From the NCBI GenBank assembly GCA_902791985.1, contig CADAYD010000001.1, forward strand, positions 80,825 through 144,824: a DNA stretch of 64,000 nt, read 5' to 3'. The notes under the pieces are model-generated. The model searched no databases, had not been told where the DNA came from, and saw only the letters and a list, made by a program, of their open reading frames with translations. The position numbers and the translations under genes are program-made. Each line of letters begins with the position of its first letter. Position 1 is the stretch's first letter. This stretch comes from an uncultured bacterium (GTDB lineage: Bacteria; Cyanobacteriota; Vampirovibrionia; Gastranaerophilales; Gastranaerophilaceae). Shown piece by piece: positions 44,015 to 52,743 of the stretch.

Positions 44015-44881
44015 TTGTTCGGGTTTATCAACATTTATAAACCCGGTGGAATGACATCATTTGATGTTATAGCTGTGCTGCGTAAAATTACTCATATAAA
44101 ACAAATCGGGCATACAGGCACTTTAGATCCTTTTGCAACCGGAGTTCTCCCGATTTGCATTGGAAAATCGACAAGGCTCATTGAATATTTACCTGATGAT
44201 AAAGAATATATTGCGACTGTGAAATTTGGTGCAGATACGGATACATATGATTTAGACGGACAAATTTTAAAGACTTATTCAAAAAAAATTACTAAAATTG
44301 AATTAGAAGCAATATTGAAAGATTTTAAAGGAGAGATAGAGCAGTATCCTCCAAAATATTCTGCTATAAAAGTTAATGGAAAAAAGCTTTATGAATACGC
44401 CAGAAAAGGGCAAGAAATTGAGATTAAACCTCGTAAAGTTTTTATATCGGGAATTAAACTTTTGGAGTTTAATGAGCAGGAGCAGTGTGCAAAAATTCTT
44501 GTCGGATGTTCAAAAGGAACATATATTCGTTCGATTGCTTATGATATAGGTCAAAGACTTGCTTGCGGCGGTTATTTAATCGGATTGGAGCGAACAAAAG
44601 CAGGGATGTTTAATTTAAAAACTGCGATAAAACTTGATGAGATAAAAAATATTGCAGATATCGAAAACAACTTAGTAAATCCTATTGATGTTTTACCGCA
44701 AGCAAAATACCAATTAAACGAACATGAAAAAGAGAGAATAATTCATGGTATGTCTATAAATTATCAAGGCAGCAATTTATCCGAGGATATTGTTTTTCTC
44801 GTTTCTGGTGATAAAATTGTTGCAGTTGGAATGTTAGATAAAAATATTATTAAAATAAAGAAAGTGTTTGAGGTGTTATGA
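44015..44881 (+). CDS. truB: tRNA pseudouridine-55 synthase TruB
   Basis: 288 aa, TTG start directly after the rbfA stop, with GAGGAG about ten bases before. GFINIYKPGGMTSFDVI, IGHTGTLDPFATGVLPICIGKSTR (catalytic Asp in GTLDP), KEYIATVKFGADTDTYDLDG, YPPKYSAIKVNGKKLYEYAR and CSKGTYIRSIAYDIG are TruB blocks. Overlaps the DUF2993 gene by four bases. Confidence 0.95.
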   Translation: MFGFINIYKPGGMTSFDVIAVLRKITHIKQIGHTGTLDPFATGVLPICIGKSTRLIEYLPDDKEYIATVKFGADTDTYDLDGQILKTYSKKITKIELEAILKDFKGEIEQYPPKYSAIKVNGKKLYEYARKGQEIEIKPRKVFISGIKLLEFNEQEQCAKILVGCSKGTYIRSIAYDIGQRLACGGYLIGLERTKAGMFNLKTAIKLDEIKNIADIENNLVNPIDVLPQAKYQLNEHEKERIIHGMSINYQGSNLSEDIVFLVSGDKIVAVGMLDKNIIKIKKVFEVL

Positions 44882-45717
44882 AAAAGTTAATTTTATTATT
44901 GGGGTTATTATTGTTAAGTTCATCGGCAGCATTCGCATCAAAATGCGAGTATACCTGCGTTGAGCCTTACAATATGAACAACAAATTCTCTTCGTTTTTG
45001 AGCAGTATTACCGGTTTAAATTTTACAAGGACCAAAGTTTCCGAAGCCGTAATGAAAAAATCCCTGAAAAAATCATTACAGGGAAAAGTAGATATTAATA
45101 TTCAATCATACAGCGCAAAAGATTTATCTAACGGAATTTTTAAATCTCTGAAAATAACCGGAAAAGACGTTAGTATAGACGATATATATGTTTCTTCCCT
45201 GGAATTAAAATCATTATGCGACTTTAATTACATTGAATATGACAAAAAAGGGAATATGGTATTTAAAGAAGAATTCCCTATGTCATTTGCTATTCAAATG
45301 TCAAATGATGATATTAACAGAACGATGCAGTCAGAAAAATATAAAAAAATAATAAATGATGTCAATAAACTTGGCTTTGCTGGAATAAAAGTTGCATCTA
45401 CAGAATCATCAATACGCGGGAATAAATTGTATTACTCTTTCACAGTGAATATTCCGTTTATGAAGGCTCAAAAAATTGAATTAACTGCGGATTTAAAAGT
45501 TGAAAACGGTCAAATAGATTTTGAAAATACAAGACTTTCTTCAAATTCGTTTAAATTCGACCTAAAAAAAGTAGATACCTTGATGAATTTATTAAATCCG
45601 CTTGATTTTTCGATAAATATCTTTGATAATAAGAATGCAAAAGTTTATATTGAGAATGTTGCAATAAAAAATAATATAATAGTTACGGATGGGATTATAA
45701 TAATTCCGAAAGACTAA
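44878..45717 (+). CDS. exported DUF2993 (LmeA-like) protein
   Basis: 279 aa. Signal peptide to about residue 20 (SSSAAFA). The mature protein is a long beta-rich fold with alternating strands (VDINIQSYSAKDLSNGIFKSLKITGKDVSIDDIYVSSLELKS) typical of DUF2993/LmeA, which bind phospholipid and are very common in Cyanobacteria. Probably periplasmic and linked to lipid transport or the envelope. Starts inside the truB stop (ATGA). Confidence 0.72.
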   Translation: MKKLILLLGLLLLSSSAAFASKCEYTCVEPYNMNNKFSSFLSSITGLNFTRTKVSEAVMKKSLKKSLQGKVDINIQSYSAKDLSNGIFKSLKITGKDVSIDDIYVSSLELKSLCDFNYIEYDKKGNMVFKEEFPMSFAIQMSNDDINRTMQSEKYKKIINDVNKLGFAGIKVASTESSIRGNKLYYSFTVNIPFMKAQKIELTADLKVENGQIDFENTRLSSNSFKFDLKKVDTLMNLLNPLDFSINIFDNKNAKVYIENVAIKNNIIVTDGIIIIPKD

Positions 45718-45731
45718 GCAGGTATTTTATT

Positions 45732-46337
45732 ATGGATAAAAATCAAAAAATTCTACTTATATTTATAGGTTTTTGTATGGTTATGGTGCTTGGTGTTGTG
45801 GCGTTCAATGTGTTTATGCCAAAACCTGAAATTAAGGCTGATGATATTGAAGTATCAAAACGTATAACCAAGGAACAGGAGCTGCCGAGTGAAAAACCTG
45901 AAATTAAGACTAAAGAATATGTAAATGTCTATTTTATAGGAAAGAATGAACATAATGAGGAAGTTTATAAGGCTGTAAAGCGTCAATATAGTGCCGATGT
46001 TGACGGGTCAAAAATCAAATTTTCCGTTTACGCTCTCTTAAATGGTCCGAAGCCCGAAGAAAAACAAAGGGGAGTCTATACGGAAATTCCCAATGGGGCT
46101 CAGGTTATAAATGTCTCAGAATTGCCAGATAGAGTAATCGTTAACTTAAATTCATCATTCGTTAACGGAGGGGGCGCAGATAGTTTGTACAAAAGATTAT
46201 ATCAGCTAATAAAGACCGTAAAATTAAATTCAGATTTGCCAGTATATTTGTATATTGACGGTCAAAAGGCTGATGTCGTCGGGGGCGAAGGTATTATGTT
46301 ATCTCAGCCGCTTAGCAATTCTTCACTGGAAAATTAA
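45732..46337 (+). CDS. GerMN-domain membrane-anchored protein
   Basis: 201 aa. N-terminal anchor (about residues 8-28), a Lys/Glu-rich linker, then a GerMN domain: VNVYFIGKNEHNEEVYKAVKRQ, YALLNGPKPEEKQRGVYTEIPNGAQVINV and DRVIVNLNSSFVNGGGADSLYKRLYQLIKTV. Despite the name, GerMN occurs in many non-sporulating bacteria as an extracytoplasmic binding module. Confidence 0.82.
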   Translation: MDKNQKILLIFIGFCMVMVLGVVAFNVFMPKPEIKADDIEVSKRITKEQELPSEKPEIKTKEYVNVYFIGKNEHNEEVYKAVKRQYSADVDGSKIKFSVYALLNGPKPEEKQRGVYTEIPNGAQVINVSELPDRVIVNLNSSFVNGGGADSLYKRLYQLIKTVKLNSDLPVYLYIDGQKADVVGGEGIMLSQPLSNSSLEN

Positions 46338-46339
46338 AA

Positions 46340-46615
46340 ATGGAAGAGCAAATAAAAAATTTAGAATATTATTTGAATCTGAACTGGACGTTGATTGAGG
46401 GGCAGGATTTGGATTTTGAGGGAAATCCGTATTGGTATATTGAAATAAAAGAAATTCCAAGCTTTACTTTCTGTGCTAAAACTTTGGCAAGAGCAAGAGA
46501 AAATTATAAAAGGCAGTTGAAATTGTCATTGATGGTAATGCTTGAAAATAATGAGCACATCGTTGAACCCGGGGAAGAAGAACCCGAACCTGACTGGGAA
46601 AATCTCTGTCCGTAG
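46340..46615 (+). CDS. small HicB-like protein
   Basis: 91 aa, two bases after the GerMN stop. YWYIEIKEIPSFTFCAKTLARARENYKRQLKLSLMVMLENNEHIVEP recalls the HicB fold (strand, 'ipel/pgf', helix with regularly spaced residues, short loop 'g..ip.P'). The usual RNase toxin HicA is not adjacent and the C-terminus has an acidic tail instead of a DNA-binding domain. Treat as a HicB-like domain of unknown job. Confidence 0.55.
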   Translation: MEEQIKNLEYYLNLNWTLIEGQDLDFEGNPYWYIEIKEIPSFTFCAKTLARARENYKRQLKLSLMVMLENNEHIVEPGEEEPEPDWENLCP

Positions 46616-46618
46616 GAT

Positions 46619-46647
46619 TTGTTTGTTATATAAAAATTTGTTATAAT
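46619..46647 (+). promoter_or_regulatory. promoter of the methyltransferase (TTGTTT-17-TATAAT)
   Basis: TTGTTT (46619-46624) and a perfect TATAAT (46642-46647). The ATG at 46655 is seven bases after the -10, so the message is probably leaderless. Confidence 0.5.
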
Positions 46648-46654
46648 CTGTGCA

Positions 46655-48532
46655 ATGAGAAATGATGAGTATATAAAGGGATATTTAAGTTTAAACCAAT
46701 TATGCGTAATGTTGGAAATTTCTCTTGCAACAGGAAAAAATTGGTTAAAGCTTGGTAAAATTATTCCTTCAAAATATGTTTCCAAAGATGCATATTTTGA
46801 TAAAAAATATTGCGAAAAGTTGTTAAATGATTTAAGCAGCGGAAGTAATGCCGATCTTAAAAGCCGCCGCAATAAAAGTTTTAAATCAGGGTTCGGATTG
46901 TATAAATCATATATTCCAAAAGACTCAAAAAATATAGTGTCAGTACAAAAACTTATAGATATAGTTGAAGATAAATCAATAAAGCTATCAAAATGTGATA
47001 TTGCTGAAATTATTGCTCACTATGCTCGAAAAATTGTTAAAACCGTATGTGAAACTGATTATTCCAAGTACAAATTCCTTTGTGACGATATTTCTCAAAC
47101 CGCTGTAATAATTGAAAAATATCCGAATTTAGGAATGTTTAATTTTATCTACAAATCAAACGAAGATATTTTAGGACTTTTATATATGTCACTAACCGGA
47201 ATTAATAAAAGGAAATCTCAAGGGGCATATTTTACTCCGACGAATGTCGTAAAAAAACTTATAGCAGTTACATTTGAGAATTATAAAAGAGGAGATGTAA
47301 TTGATCCTTGCTGTGGAAGCGGTAATTTTATTCTTAATTTGCCGACCCAAATCCCTTTCCAAAATATTTATGCCGGAGATATTGATGAATTGAGTGTAAA
47401 AATCGCAAGGTTGAACTTTGCGCTCAAATATAAAGTTCCTGATAAAAAATTCTTGTATGAACACGTAAAAATTCAAGATTTTTTGCATTACAATACTGAC
47501 AAAAAGTACGATTATATAATTGGTAATCCTCCGTGGGCTTACAATTTCACTCAAGAAGAAAAAGAGTTTCTACGCAAAAAATATAAAACAGCGCAAAATA
47601 CAAACATTGAATCATACGATGTTATAACCGAATGTGCTCTCAATAAACTAAATAAAAACGGTACTATCTGTTTTGTATTACCTGAATCAGTTTTAAATGT
47701 AAAAACACATAGTCCGCTTCGGGGTATTATAACAAAAAGAACTTCTATAAAATATCTTGAATATCTGGGAGAAACATTTGATGGGGTTCAATGTCCGAGT
47801 ATTATTGCAAAAATTTCATACAACAACAGGCCGTTTTGTACTAAAGGATTGAGAATTAAAAATAAGGACAGGGAATTTGTTATTCAGATTAAAAGACCTG
47901 TTGATTCCGATGTTTTTTCATTTAATTGCGATGATAAAGAATACGAACTTCTTGAACGGATAGAAAATATTCCTAATAAGGTTACCCTTAAAGATAATGC
48001 GTTATTTGCGCTCGGGATTGTTACAGGAAATAATACTAAGTATTTGTCCGTTCGCAAAACAAAAGATACCGAACCAATTTTAAAAGGCACTGATGTTGAG
48101 AAATATAAAATAAAAAATGCCGCTAATTATATTGTTTATAAGCCAAATGAGTTTCAACAGTGTGCGCCGGAACCAATTTATCGTGCAAAAGAAAAATTAG
48201 TTTATAAATTTATATCTAAAAAACTTGTGTTTGCATATGACAATGCGCAAACATTGACCCTCAACAGCTGCAATATACTTATTCCGCAAATAAAAGGACT
48301 TGATATCAAATATGTCCTTGCAGTGTTAAATTCGCGTATAGCACAATTTTATTTTGAAAAAAAATTCAATTCAGTAAAAGTTTTGCGCTCTCATCTTGAG
48401 CAAATACCTATACCTTATGTTGATTATGAAACTCAAAAACCGATTATAGAAACGGTTGATAAGATAATGTCAAGTTCTGATTACATAAATTTGATTTCAG
48501 AGTTGGATAAAAAAATTAGATGTTTGTATTAA
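46655..48532 (+). CDS. solitary N6-adenine DNA methyltransferase (Eco57I/TaqI-type)
   Basis: 625 aa. Residues 1-60 look like a MerR/excisionase-type HTH (YLSLNQLCVMLEISLATGKNWLKLGKIIPS). The methylase core begins SQGAYFTPTNVVKKL, then VIDPCCGSGNFIL (AdoMet, motif I) near 212 and IIGNPPWAY (motif IV NPPW) near 290. The last 200 residues look like a TaqI-type specificity domain (ILKGTDVEKYKI, ILIPQIKGLDIKYVLAVLNS). No PD-(D/E)XK nuclease motif is visible and no nuclease gene is adjacent, so it is an orphan methylase or an epigenetic regulator. Confidence 0.82.
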   Translation: MRNDEYIKGYLSLNQLCVMLEISLATGKNWLKLGKIIPSKYVSKDAYFDKKYCEKLLNDLSSGSNADLKSRRNKSFKSGFGLYKSYIPKDSKNIVSVQKLIDIVEDKSIKLSKCDIAEIIAHYARKIVKTVCETDYSKYKFLCDDISQTAVIIEKYPNLGMFNFIYKSNEDILGLLYMSLTGINKRKSQGAYFTPTNVVKKLIAVTFENYKRGDVIDPCCGSGNFILNLPTQIPFQNIYAGDIDELSVKIARLNFALKYKVPDKKFLYEHVKIQDFLHYNTDKKYDYIIGNPPWAYNFTQEEKEFLRKKYKTAQNTNIESYDVITECALNKLNKNGTICFVLPESVLNVKTHSPLRGIITKRTSIKYLEYLGETFDGVQCPSIIAKISYNNRPFCTKGLRIKNKDREFVIQIKRPVDSDVFSFNCDDKEYELLERIENIPNKVTLKDNALFALGIVTGNNTKYLSVRKTKDTEPILKGTDVEKYKIKNAANYIVYKPNEFQQCAPEPIYRAKEKLVYKFISKKLVFAYDNAQTLTLNSCNILIPQIKGLDIKYVLAVLNSRIAQFYFEKKFNSVKVLRSHLEQIPIPYVDYETQKPIIETVDKIMSSSDYINLISELDKKIRCLY

Positions 48533-48561
48533 TTTTTTTGTGCTATTATAAAAAGGAATCT

Positions 48562-48636
48562 GCGGGTGTAGTTCAGTGGTAGAATGTCTCCTTCCCAAGG
48601 AGAAGATCGCGAGTTCGAGTCTCGTCACCCGCTCCA
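48562..48636 (+). tRNA. tRNA-Gly (CCC anticodon)
   Basis: 75 nt. Acceptor GCGGGTG pairs with CACCCGC; anticodon stem TCTCC/GGAGA has the loop TTCCCAA, giving anticodon CCC; T arm GCGAG TTCGAGT CTCGT. The CCA end is encoded (48634-48636). Confidence 0.93.
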
Positions 48637-48649
48637 TAAATTATTATAA

Positions 48650-48720
48650 TCCCGGATCGTCTAGCGGCAGGACGAAAGATTCTGGCTCTTTTAACGGTGG
48701 TTCGAATCCATCTCCGGGAG
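48650..48720 (+). tRNA. tRNA-Gln (CTG anticodon)
   Basis: 71 nt. Acceptor TCCCGGA/TCCGGGA, anticodon stem AAAGA/TCTTT with loop TTCTGGC, giving anticodon CTG; T arm GGTGG TTCGAAT CCATC; discriminator G. No CCA is encoded, unlike the tRNA-Gly 13 bases upstream. Confidence 0.9.
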
Positions 48721-48759
48721 AATAAATTACCTGACACATTTTGTGTCGGGTAATTTATT
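48721..48759 (+). terminator. terminator of the tRNA pair
   Basis: A long stem, AATAAATTACCTGACACA with TGTGTCGGGTAATTTATT (one T-G pair). Strong in either direction. Confidence 0.78.
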
Positions 48760-48777
48760 GTTTAGAAAATTAGGTAG

Positions 48778-48794
48778 GGTGCAATTTTTGCACC
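48778..48794. repeat. short palindrome GGTGCAA/TTGCACC
   Basis: GGTGCAA, TTT, TTGCACC, preceded by GTAG. Same family as the palindromes at 50189, 53044 and 53223, all within this accessory region. Confidence 0.7.
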
Positions 48795-48815
48795 AAAATA
48801 ATTGTCTGTTTACAA

Positions 48816-48953
48816 GGACATTTGGTCGGAAGTAGTTTACGTCATTGCGAGGGTGAAAGCCCGAAACAATCCAGCTTTTGCCTATTTAATTTGGTCGGAA
48901 ATTGGTTGACTCAAAATGTCCGAAATGTCCGATTTTGGTAACTAAAATGTCCG
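48816..48953 (+). repeat. 138-bp direct repeat, left copy
   Basis: Begins GGACATTTGGTCGGAAG, contains GTCATTGCGAGGGTGAAAGC and CAATCCAGC, and ends GAAATGTCCG, GTAAC, AAAATGTCCG. The right copy at 52815 has the same length and most of the same bases. Together they frame about 4 kb with the transpeptidase, Fic remnant and nucleotidyltransferase. Confidence 0.8.
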
Positions 48954-48998
48954 TAAATTTGTACTTTTTGTCCCAATATTTGCACTCAAAAAGCTTTT

Positions 48999-49018
48999 GT
49001 TGGGCAAGTATGCCCAAC
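48999..49018. repeat. short palindrome GTTGGGCA/TGCCCAAC
   Basis: Perfect 8-base arms, loop AGTA, followed by CTAC. Belongs to the GTAGGTYGG-type palindromes also seen at 53133 and 61723. The rest of 48760-49059 holds only repeats. Confidence 0.65.
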
Positions 49019-49059
49019 CTACAAACTATGTAATCATCGAGTATTACCCAACACATATG

Positions 49060-49992
49060 CTAATTAAAACCGAAATATTTATTTATTGCAATTTCAAGAT
49101 TATTGTTTCTTTCATTATCTTTATACAGTGTTCTGAACCACATTTTATTGTTAGGTAATTCTACTAATTTTAATGAATTACCGACTTCTTCTGGTAACAC
49201 GTAAACAGGTGTACCTTCAGGTAATTGTTCTGCTAAATATTGTATATCTTCTGTTTTAAAATTAATACAACCTGTAGATACTCCTTTTCTTTTTATTTCG
49301 GAGTTAAGGACTTGTAAACGCTGTTCATATACATTGTTCGGAAATTGATGTAATGCTAGTGAAGTATTTTGGCCATAGCTGGCGGGGTGCATCACTCCAT
49401 TTAATAGCACAATATTAGTTTTTCCATTAGCTATATAATCTGATTTATTACCACAATTTTCAGGGAGCATAGCAGTTCTAAATTCCCCTGAAGGAGTGGT
49501 TCTCCCAACTTTCCCAAATGTCTTAGTCGCATAATTATATGACACATTATTTAAAGTATCTCCAATAGATTCACCAACTCCAACATCAAAACGTGTAATT
49601 ACTTTATCTCCTTCATAAAGCATGGCTTTGCTATTAGCTTTATCTATAACTACAAATCTTCCATTCGGACGTGTTATTTTGTTATATTCTACTATTTTTG
49701 ATAAATCATCCCCGATAGAATTTATTAGTTCTTTCAAATTATTTCTTGTTGCTGCAAATATCCCAACTGTCCTTTCTGGTACATTGCCAATATTAATAGA
49801 TATTTGGGGTGCTTCACTTAATCGTGTACTAGGAAATAAACCACATCTTGATACTCTAGCCTGATTTAATCCTGTTTCCATTGCATCTCTTGTTGCTCCA
49901 GACAATTGTACTGTACGTGAGTGTTTTAAAAAAGGTAATACTCTTTTAAAAGGTATTCGTGCACAAATATTTTTACATAATGACAAGTTCAT
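49060..49992 (-). CDS. L,D-transpeptidase (YkuD domain), no visible signal peptide
   Basis: 310 aa. The YkuD domain spans about 110-270: RFVVIDKANSKAMLYEGDKVI, GRTTPSGEFRTAM, LALHQFPN (active-site His) and the catalytic Cys in KGVSTGCINF. Family members crosslink peptidoglycan peptides 3-3. The first 100 residues are not a signal peptide but a basic, Thr/Ser/Arg-rich region, odd for an enzyme that should work outside the cytoplasm. Under the shared 40-bp element. Lies inside the 138-bp repeat pair. Confidence 0.8.
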   Translation of the reverse strand: MNLSLCKNICARIPFKRVLPFLKHSRTVQLSGATRDAMETGLNQARVSRCGLFPSTRLSEAPQISINIGNVPERTVGIFAATRNNLKELINSIGDDLSKIVEYNKITRPNGRFVVIDKANSKAMLYEGDKVITRFDVGVGESIGDTLNNVSYNYATKTFGKVGRTTPSGEFRTAMLPENCGNKSDYIANGKTNIVLLNGVMHPASYGQNTSLALHQFPNNVYEQRLQVLNSEIKRKGVSTGCINFKTEDIQYLAEQLPEGTPVYVLPEEVGNSLKLVELPNNKMWFRTLYKDNERNNNLEIAINKYFGFN

Positions 49993-50014
49993 ATAAAACT
50001 ATTCCTGTGTTTCC

Positions 50015-50054
50015 CCTATGTTTATATAAAGTCATTTTCTTTTTAGAAATTGCC
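50015..50054 (-). promoter_or_regulatory. 40-bp shared upstream element, copy B
   Basis: Minus strand: GGCAATTTCT at the left end, AAAATGACTT in the middle, TATAAACATAGG at the right end. Same length and spacing as copies A and C. Ends 22 bases before the transpeptidase ATG. Confidence 0.55.
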
Positions 50055-50071
50055 TAAATATAACGAGCAAA

Positions 50072-50179
50072 TCAAGAATTGTTACAAATAATAAGAAATT
50101 CCTTAACTTGTTCAATTGTTTCTTCTTCGTGTAAGCAAAGATGAGCAAATTTAACAATATCATTTACCCCAGGTTCGAA
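50072..50179 (-). pseudogene. possible 3' remnant of a leftward gene
   Basis: An open frame ends at TGA 50072 with a plausible C-terminal sequence (NDIVKFAHLCLHEEETIEQV and EFLIIC). Its upstream part is cut off by the palindrome at 50189, and there is no start codon. It lies just upstream of the transpeptidase element. Confidence 0.3.
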
Positions 50180-50188
50180 GCAAGTAGG

Positions 50189-50204
50189 GTGCAATTTTTT
50201 GCAC
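50189..50204. repeat. short palindrome GTGCAA/TTGCAC
   Basis: GTGCAA, TTTT, TTGCAC, preceded by GTAGG. Same family as 48778, 53044 and 53223. Confidence 0.65.
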
Positions 50205-50257
50205 GAAATAGTTCTCAATATATGTGTTCTTTCTTTTCAAACCGACTGTTATTTTAC

Positions 50258-50316
50258 AATAATCCTCAAAATTCCTGTTTTTTTCTTCTCAAGCCGACTG
50301 CTATTTTCAATCTCAT
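50258..50316 (+). repeat. 59-bp direct repeat, copy 1
   Basis: Starts AATAATCCTCAAAATTCC and ends TATTTTCAATCTCAT. By eye identical to the copy at 52744-52802. A degenerate partial copy (CAAACCGACTGTTATTTT) lies directly to its left. Confidence 0.85.
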
Positions 50317-50396
50317 CTATTTAAGATTTAGCAATCTTGACAATTAGATAAAAATAATATATTATTAGGTCACATTAGGTCTAATTGGGTATAAAT

Positions 50397-51343
50397 ATGT
50401 TCGGAAATATAGATATCAAAATTAATAATCAAATGCTTTCAATTATCTCTGAAATTGATGAATTCAAAGGTTCTTGGAAGTTATTAGGCAAAATGGCTCC
50501 TGAAAAACTAAGAGCTTTAAAAAAAGTTGCAACGATAGAAAGTGTAGGTTCTTCAAACCGAATTGAAGGTAATAAGCTCTCTGACAAACAAGTTGAAGAA
50601 TTGTTATCCAGAATAAAAAAGCAATCTTTTGCAAATCGTGATGAAGAAGAAGTTGCCGGTTATGCAAAGCTCGCTGATACAATTTTTGAGGATTGGGAAG
50701 TTATTCCGTTATCAGAAAATTATATAAAACAATTGCATAAGATTTTGCTTGAATATTCTTCAAAAGATGAAAAACATAAGGGCGAATATAAAAAAGTTTC
50801 TAATGCCGTTGCCGCCTATGATAGTGAAGGTAAAGAACTTGGTGTTATTTTTGAAACGGCAACTCCGTTTGAAACACCATTAAAAATGCAGGAACTTGTA
50901 GATTGGACTAATAAAAATTTGTCGGATAGATTTTATCATCCGCTTATTGTTATTGGGATTTTTGTGGTGAATTTTCTTGCAAGGATAACAAAGAGGGCTA
51001 TTACAGAGCTCTAAGACAGACTCAAACGACGTTGAATAAAGAACCTAACTATGAACCTTGGCTTATGTTCTTTCTGAAAACTTTGCAAAAACAAAAAATC
51101 AGACTTGAATATAAAATTGAACACGCAAATACATCCGTTCAAACAAATTTAGATTTACCGGAAATATCGGCAAAAATAATGGAAGTTTTTGAAACAAAAG
51201 ACAGAGCAACAATATCTGAACTATCTGAATTAACAGGAACAAATATAAATACAATTAAAAAGCATTTAGCAAACTTGGTTGAAAATAATTATCTGACAAA
51301 ACACGGCAAAACTCGCGGTGCTTGGTATACGAGAAATGTCTAA
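50397..51343 (+). pseudogene. Fic-family protein gene with its catalytic core deleted
   Basis: The 5' part (to 51014) encodes a Fic N-terminal region with the autoinhibitory motif SSNRIEG, then HKGEYKKVSN and the helix YHPLIVIGIFVVNFLA that normally runs straight into HPFxDGNGR. Instead the frame breaks after GIFVVNFLA at about 50983. A second frame then resumes with KEGYYRALRQTQTTLNKEPNYEPW and continues to a winged-helix end (ISELSELTGTNINTIKKHLANL). The HPFxDGNGR active site and about 30 residues are missing. It is inactive as an AMP transferase. Confidence 0.8.
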
Positions 51344-51349
51344 TTTTTA

Positions 51350-52330
51350 TTAAACATTTAGTTTGTTATTAATAAATTCTATTTTAACTTTATCATTAGT
51401 TATCATATTCTTAAATTCGGCAATATTTAAATTCGGTACAGAAGGTTCATACAGAACAACAAAAAGCAGACCATCAGTATTAGAACTTGACATATAAAAA
51501 TTTTTTAGAGATTGGATATCTTGATATGCTTGATTCTTATCATTATTATCTCCAATATACTTTGCTTCAATAAGAAAATTATTTGTAATGCCAAATGAAA
51601 AATCAATTTTTTTATTATTTCCTGCAATATTTATTACTATTTCCTCTCTTTTTAAAGAAGGAATCCATGGTTTTAAAATTATATGAATATAATTCTGAAA
51701 ATCGAATTCGGAATTTAACTTAATAGTTTCTGAATTAATAAATTTAGCTTTATTTTTTGATTGTAATTTACAAGAATTTGTTTGTATCTCTTCTACGCTA
51801 TCTTTGATAATCTTTGACAAGTTGTTAAGTATATCATTGGTATTAATTCCTAAAAGAGTATTCGGTAGATGTTCATAATCTAGGTATCTTTGTATCGCTA
51901 GATATTCATCATCAATATTTGATTTGTTCGGGAGAATACTTGGTTTAAAATCTACACCAATTCTTATTTTTTGCTCTCCATAATCATCGATATTTTTTTG
52001 TTCAAATCCGGATTTGCTATCCCACAGCAATTTTGCATCTATTTGTTTAATAATATCGGTAAATTCATTGTTTCTCAGTGTTAAGAAGCTACCATTTAAT
52101 GAATTTGTAACGATTTTCTTATCTACAGTTAAAAATAGATCAATTGCGCTATCTACTATTTGCTCATAGTGCAAGTGAATATGTTCTCTTGCAACAATCA
52201 ATAAATCAATATCTGAACGTAAAGAGCCTGTATTATATGCTCGAGAACCAAAGATATAAATTGCAGAGATTTGCTTATATTTATTTATTAATTTATTAAT
52301 TTCACTTTTTAAGTCTATTGTTCTAGTCAT
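51350..52330 (-). CDS. minimal nucleotidyltransferase fused to a PD-(D/E)XK-like domain
   Basis: 326 aa. Residues 20-90 are a minimal nucleotidyltransferase: IYIFGSRAYNTGSLRSDIDLLIV has the GS motif and the paired Asp of hDhD, and SAIDLFLT may give the third carboxylate. From about 210 to 310 a second domain shows KKIDFSFG and FLIEAKYI, the D...ExK of a PD-(D/E)XK nuclease fold, followed by helix QAYQDIQSLKNFY and strand GLLFVVLY. Such combinations suggest toxin or antiviral use. Convergent with the Fic remnant, six bases apart. Function unproven. Confidence 0.68.
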   Translation of the reverse strand: MTRTIDLKSEINKLINKYKQISAIYIFGSRAYNTGSLRSDIDLLIVAREHIHLHYEQIVDSAIDLFLTVDKKIVTNSLNGSFLTLRNNEFTDIIKQIDAKLLWDSKSGFEQKNIDDYGEQKIRIGVDFKPSILPNKSNIDDEYLAIQRYLDYEHLPNTLLGINTNDILNNLSKIIKDSVEEIQTNSCKLQSKNKAKFINSETIKLNSEFDFQNYIHIILKPWIPSLKREEIVINIAGNNKKIDFSFGITNNFLIEAKYIGDNNDKNQAYQDIQSLKNFYMSSSNTDGLLFVVLYEPSVPNLNIAEFKNMITNDKVKIEFINNKLNV

Positions 52331-52743
52331 TTTTCTATTTGAATATTACATGATTATTACATTATATTTATAACATAAAATTTTATTGACTGAAATAAAT
52401 AGATTTCTAAGTAATTTATTGTTGTTATTTAATGTATTTTATGTGCTGATTTTACCGCTATTCAAATATTATAAACACTTCCGGCTTAGTTCCGACTTAA
52501 ATATAGGCATTTTAAGTGGGACTTATGTGTCCTAATTTTGTCGTCGCTATGATATAGAGTATATTTGAGTTTTGGCGATTTGCTCGGGTTTATACCGGAC
52601 TTTTGGGTGACAGAAAGTGGACAAAAAGAGCAGTTTCGTTACATTACAGTCAATTCGTATAAATTCGCTATAATGTAAAAGTGTCGGCTAGCACAGACTA
52701 ATGAATTACAATTCAAATGTCCCAAATAAACCCCATGCACCAA
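52331..52743. other. non-coding stretch left of the second repeat cluster
   Basis: No convincing gene. It holds the probable promoter of the nucleotidyltransferase (minus-strand TATAAT about 35 bases before the ATG) and otherwise AT-rich sequence with no palindromes or tandem repeats that I could see. An open frame on the minus strand at 52639-52839 only covers repeat sequence. Confidence 0.5.
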
